DNA of 44,245 nucleotides. Origin: an uncultured Christensenellaceae bacterium. GTDB taxonomy: Bacteria > Bacillota > Clostridia > Christensenellales > Christensenellaceae. This document shows, piece after piece, positions 32,102-40,738 of the stretch. The position numbers and the translations under genes are program-made. The stretch covers positions 1-44,245 of the forward strand of contig CAKROK010000011.1 in NCBI GenBank assembly GCA_934373295.1, written 5' to 3'. The notes under the pieces were generated by a model that worked only from the letters and a program-made list of their open reading frames with translations, was not told the origin of the DNA and ran no database searches. Each line of letters starts with the position of its first letter. Positions within the stretch are counted from its first letter, which is position 1.

Positions 32102-32124
32102 AAGAGAGGATAAAAGACTATCGT

Positions 32125-34029
32125 ATGGTGATATTGAGCGCATCTGCGCTTTCAAAGAGCTATGTTTTACAAGACGTTTTAATAGACGCGGCCTTTAGCG
32201 TGAACGAGGGCGACAAGGTGGGCGTGCTGGGAGTGAACGGCGCGGGAAAGACCACCCTTTTCCGCATGATATGCGGAGAGGAGCAGCCCGACTCGGGCGA
32301 GATATATCTTTCGTCATCCGTCAAGGTGGCGTATATGCGCCAGCATTCCGACTTTACATCTCAAAAGAGCGCGATGGACGAGGTCTTGGAGGTCTTTAGA
32401 ACGCTCATCGATACGGAAAATAAGTTAGCCGAGCTTGAAAAGCGCCTTGAGACGGAGCAGACGGACGCGCTGATATCGCAATACCACCGCTTAAACGAGC
32501 AATTTACCGCGCAGGGCGGGATGACGTTCCGCTCGCGTGCGCGCTCTGCGCTGCTCGGTCTGGGATTTAAGGAGGAGGAGCTGTCCCTGCCCCTAAACAA
32601 GATAAGCGGAGGGCAGAGGACGCGCGTGCTTTTGGCAAAGCTGCTTTTGGGCGAGGCGAAGCTGCTGCTGTTAGACGAGCCTACAAACCACCTCGACATA
32701 AAGGCGACGCAGTGGCTGGAGGGCTTTTTAAAGGAATACCGCGGCACGGTGATGGTGATTAGCCACGACCGTTTTTTTCTGGATTCGGTATGCAACAAGA
32801 CGTTTGAGATAAGAAACGCGCGGCTGTATAAGTATAACGGAAACTACACGTTCTACGTCAAGCAAAAGGAGCTCGATGAGATCGCCCTGAGGCGGGATTA
32901 TGAGAAAAAGAAGCGCGAGATATCCCGCTTAGAGGGGATAATCGAGCAGCAGAAGCGCTGGAACAGGGAGAAAAACCTCGTCACCGCGCGCAGCAAGCAA
33001 AAGGCGATAGACAGGATAGAGGAGCAGCTCATCGAGCCGGATAAGGCGCCGGAGGAGATACACTTCAAGTTTAAGGCGGAGCACGGCGCGGGAAACGACA
33101 TCCTCATATTGGAGGACGTGGCGAAGAACTTTGAAAACAAGCCGCTTTTCAGCCACGTCAATATGCACATCCGCCGCGGCGAGCACGTCTTTTTACTGGG
33201 CGATAACGGCACGGGAAAATCCACCCTCGTCAAGCTGGTGATGGGCGAGATCGAGCCGGATGCGGGTGAGATAGAGATAGGTACTCGCGTCAAGATAGGC
33301 TATTTCGACCAGGCACAGTCCGATTTCAAGAGTGAAAAGACGGTGTTAGACTGCGTCTATGACGCCATGCCCGAGTTGGATCTCGGCGTGATAAGGGGCG
33401 GACTCGCGGCGTTTCTCTTTAAGGGGGACGACGTGTTTAAGCATGTGGATTCACTTTCCGGCGGGGAGCGTGCGAGGATAGCGCTCGTTCGGCTGATGCT
33501 TTCGCACTGCAATTTCTTGATACTCGACGAGCCGACGAACCACCTCGATATCCCCTCAAAGGAGGCGCTGGAGGCGGCGCTCATGGATTATGACGGCACG
33601 ATGCTCATAATATCGCACGACAGATACTTTATAAATAAGTTGGCGGACAGGATATTTAACATCGAACGCGGCACAATAAAAAAATACGACGGAAACTACG
33701 ACTACTTTTTATCGCATTTTACCCCGGAGCAGACGGATAATGTTAAGGCGGAAAAGCCCGTCAAGAAGGAAAATGAATATACGAAGCAAAAGGAGCGCGC
33801 GGCGAGGTCGCGCAAATTAAAGGCGGATATAGGAAGGACGGAAAGGCGCATCGAGGAGCTTGAGGGGCGCATAGCCGATTTAAACGAGCAGATGAACGAC
33901 CTCGAGACCGCATGTGACTATGAAAAGATGATGGAAAACGGCAAAATGCTGGAGGAATGTGAGCGCGAGCTTGCAGATAGCTATGAGCTTTGGGAGCAGC
34001 TATCCGCACAGCTGGAGGAAAACGCATGA
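32125..34029 (+). CDS. ABC-F family ATP-binding protein
   Basis: The protein has 634 residues: two ABC domains and no membrane segments, i.e. a ribosome-associated ABC-F protein. Walker A motifs are GVNGAGKTT (about 36) and GDNGTGKST (about 359). Signatures are SGGQRTRVLLAKLL and SGGERARIALVRLM. Walker B is LLLLDEPTNHLD and FLILDEPTNHLD. A charged linker separates the domains (about 240-310) and a Lys-Glu-rich coiled coil ends the protein (about 545-632), as in YdiF/Uup-type members. Antibiotic resistance or a translation-factor role cannot be distinguished. The ribosome binding site GAGAGGA is rather far (about 14 nt) from ATG 32125. Confidence 0.93.
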   Translation: MVILSASALSKSYVLQDVLIDAAFSVNEGDKVGVLGVNGAGKTTLFRMICGEEQPDSGEIYLSSSVKVAYMRQHSDFTSQKSAMDEVLEVFRTLIDTENKLAELEKRLETEQTDALISQYHRLNEQFTAQGGMTFRSRARSALLGLGFKEEELSLPLNKISGGQRTRVLLAKLLLGEAKLLLLDEPTNHLDIKATQWLEGFLKEYRGTVMVISHDRFFLDSVCNKTFEIRNARLYKYNGNYTFYVKQKELDEIALRRDYEKKKREISRLEGIIEQQKRWNREKNLVTARSKQKAIDRIEEQLIEPDKAPEEIHFKFKAEHGAGNDILILEDVAKNFENKPLFSHVNMHIRRGEHVFLLGDNGTGKSTLVKLVMGEIEPDAGEIEIGTRVKIGYFDQAQSDFKSEKTVLDCVYDAMPELDLGVIRGGLAAFLFKGDDVFKHVDSLSGGERARIALVRLMLSHCNFLILDEPTNHLDIPSKEALEAALMDYDGTMLIISHDRYFINKLADRIFNIERGTIKKYDGNYDYFLSHFTPEQTDNVKAEKPVKKENEYTKQKERAARSRKLKADIGRTERRIEELEGRIADLNEQMNDLETACDYEKMMENGKMLEECERELADSYELWEQLSAQLEENA

Positions 34030-34691
34030 TAAAAACGCAGGAATTATTGGACAAGCTGGGATATAAGGCGAAAAACGCAGTGCTGTTTAAACAGGCGCTT
34101 ACGCACTCGTCCGTCGGGGCGGGATACAGCTATGAGCGCATAGAGTTCTTAGGCGATGCGGTGCTCCAGCTTTTATCCAGTGAGCGGCTGTATAAACTCA
34201 TGCCGGACGCGAACGAGGGCACGCTGTCGCGGACGCGCGCGGCGCACGTGAGCGAGGCGCCGTTATCAAGCTGGGCGCGGAGCATAGATTTAGGCGACTA
34301 TATCGTATTCGGAAAGAGCGAGCTTTCAAACGGTGGACGGGATAAGGATTCCATACTCGCGGACGTTGCAGAGGCGCTCATCGGCGCGACGTATTTAGAC
34401 AGAGGATTAGAGGCGGCGCGAGTGCTCGTGGAAAGGATATTCGCATATGAGGACGAGCACGAGCTGCTGCGCGACTATAAGACCGAGCTTCAGGAGCTGA
34501 TACAGGCGGACGGAGAGCATAGAATATGCTATGAGGTGATAGACTCAAAGGGCCCCGCGCATAAGCCGACGTTTACCGTTCTTTTGAAGGTTGACGGCAA
34601 AAAGCTGGCTACGGGAACGGGCGGAAGTAAAAAACATGCGGAACAGCAGGCTGCCCGCATGGCTTTTAGGAAGATGGTGTCAAAAAATTAG
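34026..34691 (+). CDS. rnc: Ribonuclease III
   Basis: The protein has 221 residues from ATG 34026, which overlaps the ABC-F stop (ATGA); the longer frame to 33990 is not needed. The endonuclease domain (about 1-145) carries the signature YERIEFLGDAVLQLLSSERL and the second acidic site ILADVAEALIGATYLD. The C-terminal double-stranded RNA-binding domain (about 152-218) has GGSKKHAEQQAARMAF. In many Firmicutes rnc follows acpP and precedes smc; here it is coupled to an ABC-F gene instead. Confidence 0.95.
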   Translation: MIKTQELLDKLGYKAKNAVLFKQALTHSSVGAGYSYERIEFLGDAVLQLLSSERLYKLMPDANEGTLSRTRAAHVSEAPLSSWARSIDLGDYIVFGKSELSNGGRDKDSILADVAEALIGATYLDRGLEAARVLVERIFAYEDEHELLRDYKTELQELIQADGEHRICYEVIDSKGPAHKPTFTVLLKVDGKKLATGTGGSKKHAEQQAARMAFRKMVSKN

Positions 34692-34804
34692 TTTTGAGAC
34701 GTATTCTTTGCGAGATCGGCGCTTTCAGGCTCCGCGATTATCTTTTGCGGGGGAGCGTCCTTTATCTCCACCGGTCTTGCGGAGGGCGTTTCGCTTTTTA
34801 CCAT
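34688..34804 (-). CDS. Small Pro/Ala/Lys-rich protein (38 aa), putative
   Basis: Minus-strand ATG 34804 is preceded by AAAGGAGATAATCCC, a strong Shine-Dalgarno site with 8 nt spacing. The peptide (MVKSETPSARPVEIKDAPPQ and 18 more residues) is hydrophilic with no membrane segment. Its stop codon overlaps the rnc stop region by 4 nt, so the genes are convergent. No family recognised; the ribosome binding site is the main support. Confidence 0.45.
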   Translation of the reverse strand: MVKSETPSARPVEIKDAPPQKIIAEPESADLAKNTSQN

Positions 34805-34875
34805 GGGATTATCTCCTTTCTTTTTTTGGATATCATGCGCAATATGAAAAACATTATTAAGGACAAAAAGACGAT

Positions 34876-35382
34876 ATGAACGACAATACAAAAAAATACA
34901 AAGAGCAGGAGTGCATGAACGACTGCATAGTCTGCTCAAACGACAATCCAGCGAGCCTGCACGCGCGCTTTTTCAGCATAGAGCCGGGCGTGGTCGAGGC
35001 GCGTTTTACGGGGCGAGAGCTGCACGCAAGCTATAAGGGCAGGATGCACGGCGGGGTAATAGCCGCAGTGCTGGATGAGACGATGGGCAGGACGCTTTGG
35101 ACAGACAGACCGGAAAAGCTCGCCGTCACGGCGAAGATGGAGGTCTCGTATATCCGCCCCGTTCCGCTTGGAGTCGAGCTGAAGTGCATAGGCAGGATAA
35201 CGAGCGAGGACGAGCGCACTTTTAAGGCGCAGGCGGAAATAACCCTCCCCGACGGGACGGTCGCCGCGAGCTCAAAGGGGCTGTATGTCTTTCAATCAAA
35301 AGAGCAAATCGCAGAGGTCTCGGGCAAACAAACGAAAAACAGAGAAAAAATTGTCGAAGCATGTGTTTATACATGTGTTTAG
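34876..35382 (+). CDS. PaaI-family hotdog thioesterase
   Basis: The protein has 168 residues. The hotdog fold signature MHGGVIAAVLDETMGR (about residues 54-69) and the following VTAKMEVSYIRPVPLG are typical of PaaI/acyl-CoA thioesterases. The N-terminal C-x2-C in DCIVCSND is also seen in relatives. Start ATG 34876 has AAGGA 12 nt away; ATG 34915 with AGGAG 4 nt away is an alternative. The substrate is unknown. The C-terminal codons overlap the direct repeat in front of the rubrerythrin promoter. Confidence 0.85.
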   Translation: MNDNTKKYKEQECMNDCIVCSNDNPASLHARFFSIEPGVVEARFTGRELHASYKGRMHGGVIAAVLDETMGRTLWTDRPEKLAVTAKMEVSYIRPVPLGVELKCIGRITSEDERTFKAQAEITLPDGTVAASSKGLYVFQSKEQIAEVSGKQTKNREKIVEACVYTCV

Positions 35383-35395
35383 CGTGGTATATAAT
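35360..35395 (+). promoter_or_regulatory. Rubrerythrin promoter region with direct repeat
   Basis: TATAAT (35390-35395) has a poor -35. Two copies of CATGTGTTTA (35360-35369 and 35372-35381) lie 12 bp apart just upstream and are a possible operator. Confidence 0.4.
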
Positions 35396-35431
35396 ATATA
35401 CAGGATTAAAAACAATTAGGAGGACGGTCCA

Positions 35432-35974
35432 ATGAAATACGTATGTTCGGTATGCGGCTATACCGTAGAAGCTGACAAAGCACCTGAAAAATGTCCGGTT
35501 TGCAAGGCGCCCGCGAGCAAGTTCAACGCAGTCGAAGAGGGCGAGAAGAAGTATGCCTGCGAGCATGTTGTCGGCATCGCAAAGGATGCTCCACAGGAGA
35601 TAATTGACGGTTTAAGAGAGAACTTTACGGGAGAGTGCTCTGAGGTAGGAATGTACCTTGCAATGTCCAGAGTTGCCGAGAGAGAGGGCTATCCCGAGGT
35701 CGCAGAAGCTTTTAAGAGATATGCCTTTGAAGAGGCGGAGCATGCGGCGAAATTTGCGGAGCTCTTAGGCGAAGTCATCACCGACAGCACGAAGAAGAAC
35801 CTTGAGCTGAGAGCCGACGCTGAATTCGGCGCGACGGCAGGCAAGCTCGACCTTGCAATCAAGGCGAAGCAGCTTAACCTTGACGCTATTCACGACACCG
35901 TTCATGAGATGGCGAAGGACGAGGCAAGACACGGCAAGGGCTTTGACGGTCTCTTAAAGAGATATTTCGGCTGA
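35432..35974 (+). CDS. Rubredoxin-rubrerythrin fusion (reverse rubrerythrin type peroxidase)
   Basis: The protein has 180 residues. An N-terminal rubredoxin-like zinc/iron site (Cys5, Cys8, Cys21, Cys24) is followed by a ferritin-like di-iron domain (about 48-178). The latter has conserved Glu and His in ENFTGECSE, FEEAEHAAKFAE and KDEARHGKGF. The rubredoxin-first order defines reverse rubrerythrin, which detoxifies hydrogen peroxide and oxygen in anaerobic Clostridia with electrons from NADH via partners. GGAGGACGGTCCA is the ribosome binding site. A strong terminator follows. Confidence 0.92.
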   Translation: MKYVCSVCGYTVEADKAPEKCPVCKAPASKFNAVEEGEKKYACEHVVGIAKDAPQEIIDGLRENFTGECSEVGMYLAMSRVAEREGYPEVAEAFKRYAFEEAEHAAKFAELLGEVITDSTKKNLELRADAEFGATAGKLDLAIKAKQLNLDAIHDTVHEMAKDEARHGKGFDGLLKRYFG

Positions 35975-35990
35975 TATAGCGCATGCCAGG

Positions 35991-36022
35991 GAGGGGTGTT
36001 CAATCGGACGCCCCTCTTTTTT
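35991..36022 (+). terminator. Rubrerythrin terminator, overlapping the MATE stop
   Basis: GAGGGGTGT pairs with ACGCCCCTC (one G-T pair) and runs into TTTTTT. The right arm and T-run encode the last residues (KKRGASD) of the convergent MATE gene. Confidence 0.9.
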
Positions 36023-37346
36023 GCGCGTTTTTCTTTTTATAGAACAGCAGACCGGCGATATCCGCCAAGAACCAGCCGATGGGGATGGAAAGCCATATGG
36101 CGAGCACGCCGAGAGGGGTGTTGGGCGCGAATATGTAGGAGAGCAAAACGCGCGTGCCTAAAGATATGACCGTCAATATGAGGGAGATGTGCGGCCTGTT
36201 CACGCCCCTGAAATAGCCGTACCATAAGAAGAGTATGCCTATGCCCGCGTACATCGCGCCCTCTATGCGCAGATATCTCGCGCCCTCTGCGATGATCTGC
36301 GTCTCTTTCGGGTCGACAAAAAGCGTCATGAGATTTTTCGCGAATATGAATATGACGGAGGATATCGCAAGACAGAATATCGCGGAGGCGGCGAAGGAGG
36401 CCTTTGTGCCCTTTTTTATGCGATCGTCCTTATTCGCGCCGTAGTTTTGGGAGATGAACAGCGAGTAGGCGTTGCCGAATTCCTGCGCGGGCATGTAGGC
36501 GAGGGTGTCTATCTTGACCGCCGCGGCAAAGGACGCCATGACCACCTTGCCGAAGCTGTTCACAAGTCCCTGTATCATCAAAATGCCGAAGTTCATGACG
36601 GACTGCTGTATGCCCGTGGCGACGTCGTTTGCGATTATTTTTAAAAGTCTGCCCTTAGTGAAGCGCAGCTTTTCGCCTGTTCTCTTAAATACGGGTAATT
36701 TAATGAGAGAATAAATGCCTATGCCGACGCCGGAGACGGCTTGAGAAATGACCGTGGCGAGAGCCGCGCCGCCCACGCCCATATCAAAGCCCACGACGAA
36801 CCATATGTCAAGGCCGATGTTCATGACCGCGGATATCGCGAGGAATATGAGCGGAGTGGTCGAATCGCCCATCGCGCGCAGCAGATACGCGAAGAAGTTG
36901 TATAAAAATATGAAGATAATGCCCGCAAACACGTAGATGACGTATTCTCTCGTCATTTCAAAAAGCTCGTCCGGCGTTTGCAGCACGCGGAGTATGAGGT
37001 TTGTCGCGGGATAGATAATCGCGCAGATGACAGCAGAGACGGTGAAAATGAAGAAAAACGACAGGAAGGTGTCCTCTTTTAGCTGCCTATGATCGCCCGC
37101 GCCGTTATCCACGGAGAAGAAAGCGCCGCTGCCCATGCACAGCCCGATTATTATGGACGTGATGAACACCATGAGCGTGTATGCCGAGCCGACGGCGGCC
37201 AGCGCGTCCGGTCCGATGAACTTTCCCACGATGAGCGTATCGACTATGTTGTAGACCTGCTGAAGGAGGTTCCCCGCGATCATGGGCAGTGAAAAGCGCA
37301 CGAGCTTGTTTATTATAGGGCCTTCCGTTAAATTTATCTTTTTCAC
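36000..37346 (-). CDS. MATE-family multidrug/cation antiporter
   Basis: The protein has 448 residues with twelve membrane segments. The N-terminus MKKINLTEGPIINKLVRFSL, followed by PMIAGNLLQQVYNIVDTLIVG, is the MATE signature. The second half begins after the loop near residue 230 (TKGRLLKIIANDVATGIQQS). The substrate is not predictable. The last seven codons lie in the terminator of the convergent rubrerythrin gene. GAGGATCAAATG gives the start. Confidence 0.94.
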   Translation of the reverse strand: MKKINLTEGPIINKLVRFSLPMIAGNLLQQVYNIVDTLIVGKFIGPDALAAVGSAYTLMVFITSIIIGLCMGSGAFFSVDNGAGDHRQLKEDTFLSFFFIFTVSAVICAIIYPATNLILRVLQTPDELFEMTREYVIYVFAGIIFIFLYNFFAYLLRAMGDSTTPLIFLAISAVMNIGLDIWFVVGFDMGVGGAALATVISQAVSGVGIGIYSLIKLPVFKRTGEKLRFTKGRLLKIIANDVATGIQQSVMNFGILMIQGLVNSFGKVVMASFAAAVKIDTLAYMPAQEFGNAYSLFISQNYGANKDDRIKKGTKASFAASAIFCLAISSVIFIFAKNLMTLFVDPKETQIIAEGARYLRIEGAMYAGIGILFLWYGYFRGVNRPHISLILTVISLGTRVLLSYIFAPNTPLGVLAIWLSIPIGWFLADIAGLLFYKKKNAQKRGASD

Positions 37347-37424
37347 ATTTGATCCTCGTTATCTGAAAATATACCTATATAATTATAATGGGGTTGGGGG
37401 AGAAAATCAATAAGGCGTGGGAAT

Positions 37425-37517
37425 ATGAGTTTTGAAGAGAGTATCGGATTGCTTATGTTTTTCATTGTTTTTATCGATTTCATCAGAAATTGGGACAAAG
37501 ATAATAGACAAAAATAA
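37425..37517 (+). CDS. Very small membrane protein (30 aa), putative
   Basis: ATG 37425 to TAA 37517 encodes a peptide with a central hydrophobic segment (LLMFFIVFIDFI) and a charged tail. An intrinsic terminator overlaps the stop codon. The ribosome binding site is weak (GTGGGA), so confidence is modest. Confidence 0.35.
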   Translation: MSFEESIGLLMFFIVFIDFIRNWDKDNRQK

Positions 37518-37549
37518 CCGCCCGAATTGAAACCTCGACGGTTATTTTA
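37513..37549 (+). terminator. Intrinsic terminator after the 30-aa frame
   Basis: AATAACCG (37513-37520) pairs with CGGTTATT (37539-37546), with a T-rich end. Confidence 0.75.
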
Positions 37550-37666
37550 ATAGAATTTATAGGTTAACCATCTATCGGCAACGCTCTTTTTCTATACTCA
37601 TTATATTATGCAACACCCACAAAGTAAATAAGCAAAAACGCCGCTTTTATCTGAACATCTTTTAAA

Positions 37667-38040
37667 ATAAGGTATCTCTTTTGGCGCGGCTAACCGCCAA
37701 AAGAGATGAATTATACGCAAGTCACCCGCCTTGCCCTCCGGCTAAAAAGCGAGCTTGCCGACGAGGCGCGGCGCAGGTTTTTGCGGCTTTCAGCCGCAAA
37801 AACTAAGCCCGCCCAGTCCAGCCCCCGTGGGGGCTGGACTGGGCGGGCCACTTTCAAGAGAGAAACGGCGAAAGCCGTTTCTCTCTTGAAAGCTGCGCCG
37901 CGCGCGAACGTATGAGATGAATCTTTTTATCTTTAGCGGGATGGCATATCAGGTTGAAATTATAATGGAGCTTTGCGAAGCAAAGCAACCTGTTATTTAA
38001 TTTACGAGAGTTTTTCGCCCTTTTAAACTCAAGCGGACAA
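37667..38040 (+). repeat. Palindromic repeat family A, copy A2
   Basis: Order on the plus strand: hairpin iv (37674-37707, 13-bp stem), conserved frame from ATG 37706, arm GCGCGGCGCAG (37766-37776), hairpin iii (37777-37803, 12-bp stem), TAA, hairpin ii (37807-37848, about 20-bp stem), CA, hairpin i (37851-37892, 19-bp stem, GAAA loop), arm CTGCGCCGCGC (37893-37903), about 65 bp, hairpin v (37970-37986). It has about 55 bp more than A3 between the core and hairpin v. Relative to its ends the core has the same orientation as in A1. Confidence 0.9.
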
Positions 38041-38082
38041 GGCGTCTATAATGCGCAAGACGCGGCCTTGCAGTCGAGCGTA

Positions 38083-38895
38083 TCAAACGTTGGGCGTCAC
38101 GTCGATTATGCCGTTTTCCTCATCCACTGCGTTTAGGGTGACTATGCTGCGGTAGTTCTCCAGCCGCTTCTTTTCCGGTTCGCGCGTGGATATGGCGATG
38201 CCGCAGCCCACGACGGTTATTGAAAACTCCTTCATCATCTCCGCAACTGCGCCCACCGTGCCGCCGCCCGCGAGGAAATCGTCCACTATCAGCGCACGCT
38301 GACCCTCCCTTACCGCGCGCTTTGAAAGGGACATCGTCTGCATCCTCTTTGACGAGCCGGAGAGGTAGTTTATGGTGATGACGCTGCCCTCCGTGAGCTT
38401 TGATTCCTTCCTCGCCACGACGAGGTTTTTGCCGAACAGCCGCGCGACCTCCATCGCGAGCGGTATGCCCTTCGCCTCGATGGTGATTATGAAGTCGGGA
38501 GAGGTCTTTTGATAAAAGCCGTATATTATGCGCGCCATCTTGTCCACATATTTTGGGTCTAAAAAGATGTCCGCGGTGTATATGAACCCGCCGGGGAGTA
38601 TCCTCGAGCTTGAGGCGAGCTTTTCACATAGCTCTGAAGCGAAAGCGGCCCTGTTTTTGTCGCCCATTTTAGGCAGGTATTTCACGCCGCCGTTCGCGCC
38701 CATGACCACCATGACCGTGCCCAGACCGCTGTGCTCAAAGGATTCTCTTATTATCGCGATGTCCTCGCTCATGGTCGATTTCGCCGCGCCGAACATGCTT
38801 GCGAAATACGAAAGCGGATAAACTACGCTGGGGTTTTGCGTCAAAAGTGATGAAATCGCGCAAAGTCTCTCTTTTCTGCTGACGGCCTGTTTCAT
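38083..38895 (-). CDS. purR: Pur operon repressor PurR
   Basis: The protein has 270 residues. An N-terminal winged-helix domain (about 1-75) precedes a phosphoribosyltransferase-type domain (about 85-265) with the PRPP loop ALIVDDFLAGGGTVGA. This is the Firmicute PurR, which represses purine genes and releases DNA when PRPP is high. GGAGAG precedes the ATG. It is divergent from murC, a common clostridial pairing. The PurBox-like inverted repeat in the shared intergenic region suggests autoregulation. Confidence 0.95.
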   Translation of the reverse strand: MKQAVSRKERLCAISSLLTQNPSVVYPLSYFASMFGAAKSTMSEDIAIIRESFEHSGLGTVMVVMGANGGVKYLPKMGDKNRAAFASELCEKLASSSRILPGGFIYTADIFLDPKYVDKMARIIYGFYQKTSPDFIITIEAKGIPLAMEVARLFGKNLVVARKESKLTEGSVITINYLSGSSKRMQTMSLSKRAVREGQRALIVDDFLAGGGTVGAVAEMMKEFSITVVGCGIAISTREPEKKRLENYRSIVTLNAVDEENGIIDVTPNV

Positions 38896-38925
38896 TAAAA
38901 CTCTCCTTTTTTATTCGTTATGTAT

Positions 38926-38958
38926 CGAATGTTATTTTTAATTTTTGGTTTAACATTC
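38926..38958. promoter_or_regulatory. PurBox-like inverted repeat
   Basis: CGAATGTTA (38926-38934) and its inverted counterpart TAACATTCA (38951-38959) are separated by 16 bp. That spacing and the CGAAxxTTA core match known PurR operators. Confidence 0.65.
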
Positions 38959-39078
38959 ATATTCTACCACACTTCCGGCGAATTGTACAATTTTTTTTGG
39001 TTTAAGACTATAATTTGTTCGCTTTTTAGAGTATAATTACATGTGAATTAAAAGTGGAAATACCGAAAGGATATTATA

Positions 39079-40458
39079 ATGCTTGATTTAAAGGATTTTA
39101 AGGACAAACGCATACACTTCATAGGCATAGGCGGATGCTCCATGAGCGGGCTGGCCATGATAATGAAAAATTTGGGCTATACCGTGACCGGCTCGGACGC
39201 AAAGACGTCTCAGTTCACCGCCGCGCTTGAGAAGAACGGGATATCCCCCATCATCGGTCAAAAGGAGGATAACGTCGAAAACGCGGATATAGTCGTATAT
39301 ACCGCGGCGATAAAGCCCACCAATCCCGAGTTTAAACGCGCAAAGGAGCGCGGCATACCCATGATAGAGAGAAGTGAGATGCTGGGCATAATCTCAAAGG
39401 GCTACGGCAAGACCGTGGGCGTCGCGGGATGCCACGGCAAGACGACCATAACCTCCATGCTTGCGCTGCTCACGAAGGAATCCCACCTCGACCCCACGGT
39501 TCACGTGGGCGGCATGGTCGACTGGATGGGAAGCGGCGTGCGTCTGGGTCATGGCGACCTGTTCATAACGGAGGCGTGTGAATACGTCCGCTCGTTCATG
39601 ACGCTGCACCCGACCTACATTATAATAAACAACATTGACGACGATCACCTCGATTATTTCAAGGACATAGATGACATCACGCATACGTTTGAGGATTTTG
39701 CCGCGCTTTTGCCCGAGGACGGCATACTGTTCGCGAACCCGGACGATACGTATACAAAGCGCGTCATAGACGGCTGCAACCGCAAGGTCATAACCTATTC
39801 CGTATACGGCACGGGCGATTATAATGCCGAAAACGTGGCATATGACGAGCAGGGCAATGCGTCCTATGACGTGGTGTATAAGGGCGAAAATTTAGGCAGG
39901 ATCGAGCTTAACGTCCCCGGTATGCATAACGTTCAAAACTCGCTCGCCGCGATAGCCGTGGCGAATACCGTATGCGGACTGTCTATCGAGCAGTGCGCCG
40001 CGTCTTTAAAGCACTATCACCTCGCGGGAAGGCGCTTCCAGCTCATGGGCGAAAAGGACGGCGTCAAGATATTCCACGACTACGCGCATCATCCGGTGGA
40101 GATCGAGGCGTGCTTGGATGCCGCGTCGAGATACCCGCATAAAAAGCTGTATGTGCTTTTCCAGTGCAACTCATACACGCGCGCAAAGACGTTAAAGGAC
40201 AAATACGCGCTCGCTTTCGAAAAGGCGGATATGGTAATGGTACCCGATATTTATCCGGGCAGAGATGCGTTTACGGATGAGATCCACGCGAAGGACCTCG
40301 TCGCGGCGATAAACGCACATTCGCACAACTGCATATACCTGCCCACGTTCCCGGACATCAAGGCATATCTCAAGGAGCATTGGCAGCCGGGAGATATCGT
40401 CGTGACGGTGGGCTCGGGCGACGTGTTTAAGCAGCAGATGATACTACTTGAGGATTAA
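39079..40458 (+). CDS. murC: UDP-N-acetylmuramate-L-alanine ligase
   Basis: This 459-residue Mur ligase adds the first amino acid to UDP-MurNAc in peptidoglycan synthesis. The N-terminal Rossmann motif is HFIGIGGCSMSGLA, the ATP loop is GCHGKTTITSML (about 115), and HDYAHHPVEIEA and LAGRRFQ are present. CGAAAGGATATTATA precedes ATG 39079. TATAAT boxes at 39009 and 39032 may serve it. A B-family repeat begins 2 nt after the stop. Confidence 0.96.
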   Translation: MLDLKDFKDKRIHFIGIGGCSMSGLAMIMKNLGYTVTGSDAKTSQFTAALEKNGISPIIGQKEDNVENADIVVYTAAIKPTNPEFKRAKERGIPMIERSEMLGIISKGYGKTVGVAGCHGKTTITSMLALLTKESHLDPTVHVGGMVDWMGSGVRLGHGDLFITEACEYVRSFMTLHPTYIIINNIDDDHLDYFKDIDDITHTFEDFAALLPEDGILFANPDDTYTKRVIDGCNRKVITYSVYGTGDYNAENVAYDEQGNASYDVVYKGENLGRIELNVPGMHNVQNSLAAIAVANTVCGLSIEQCAASLKHYHLAGRRFQLMGEKDGVKIFHDYAHHPVEIEACLDAASRYPHKKLYVLFQCNSYTRAKTLKDKYALAFEKADMVMVPDIYPGRDAFTDEIHAKDLVAAINAHSHNCIYLPTFPDIKAYLKEHWQPGDIVVTVGSGDVFKQQMILLED

Positions 40459-40460
40459 TT

Positions 40461-40585
40461 CAGCTTGTCGAAAAGACCCGCCCTTCCGCCCTTTTTCATC
40501 GACTCAGCTCAATCGACGTACTCAAAGTACGCCTCATTCGCTTCGCTCGAAAAATGACGAAAAATCAGGCCTTTTCGGCAACCTG
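40461..40585 (+). repeat. Repeat family B, copy B4
   Basis: Outer arms CAGCTTGTCGAAAAGACC (40461-40478) and GGCCTTTTCGGCAACCTG (40568-40585) pair over 18 bp with one wobble and one mismatch. CTTTTT/AAAAA, GTACTCAAAGTAC and the small flanking hairpins lie inside. It begins 2 nt after the murC stop. Confidence 0.85.
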
Positions 40586-40660
40586 ATGTTTAAAAAAATA
40601 AAACAGTGTCTTGAAAAGAAGTTTAAAAAATGCAAATGGGTTTTACTGACAACCCGGAAT

Positions 40661-40691
40661 ATTGCGCCGGGTAAGACGTATTCGGCGCAAT
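40661..40691 (+). promoter_or_regulatory. Hairpin upstream of acyl-ACP thioesterase
   Basis: ATTGCGCCG (40661-40669) and CGGCGCAAT (40683-40691) are perfectly complementary. This may be an operator or a leader structure; no regulator can be assigned. Confidence 0.45.
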
Positions 40692-40738
40692 TAATATGCA
40701 CAATAACGTATAAAAAACATATAAAACAACACCACAAT

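Larger units (their letters stand above)
37347..38082. other. Intergenic region MATE-purR
   Basis: The 736-bp gap contains TATAAT-like boxes (37378-37389), a 30-codon reading frame with its own terminator (37425-37549) and repeat copy A2 (37667-38040). Nothing else is recognised at 37550-37666. Confidence 0.75.
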
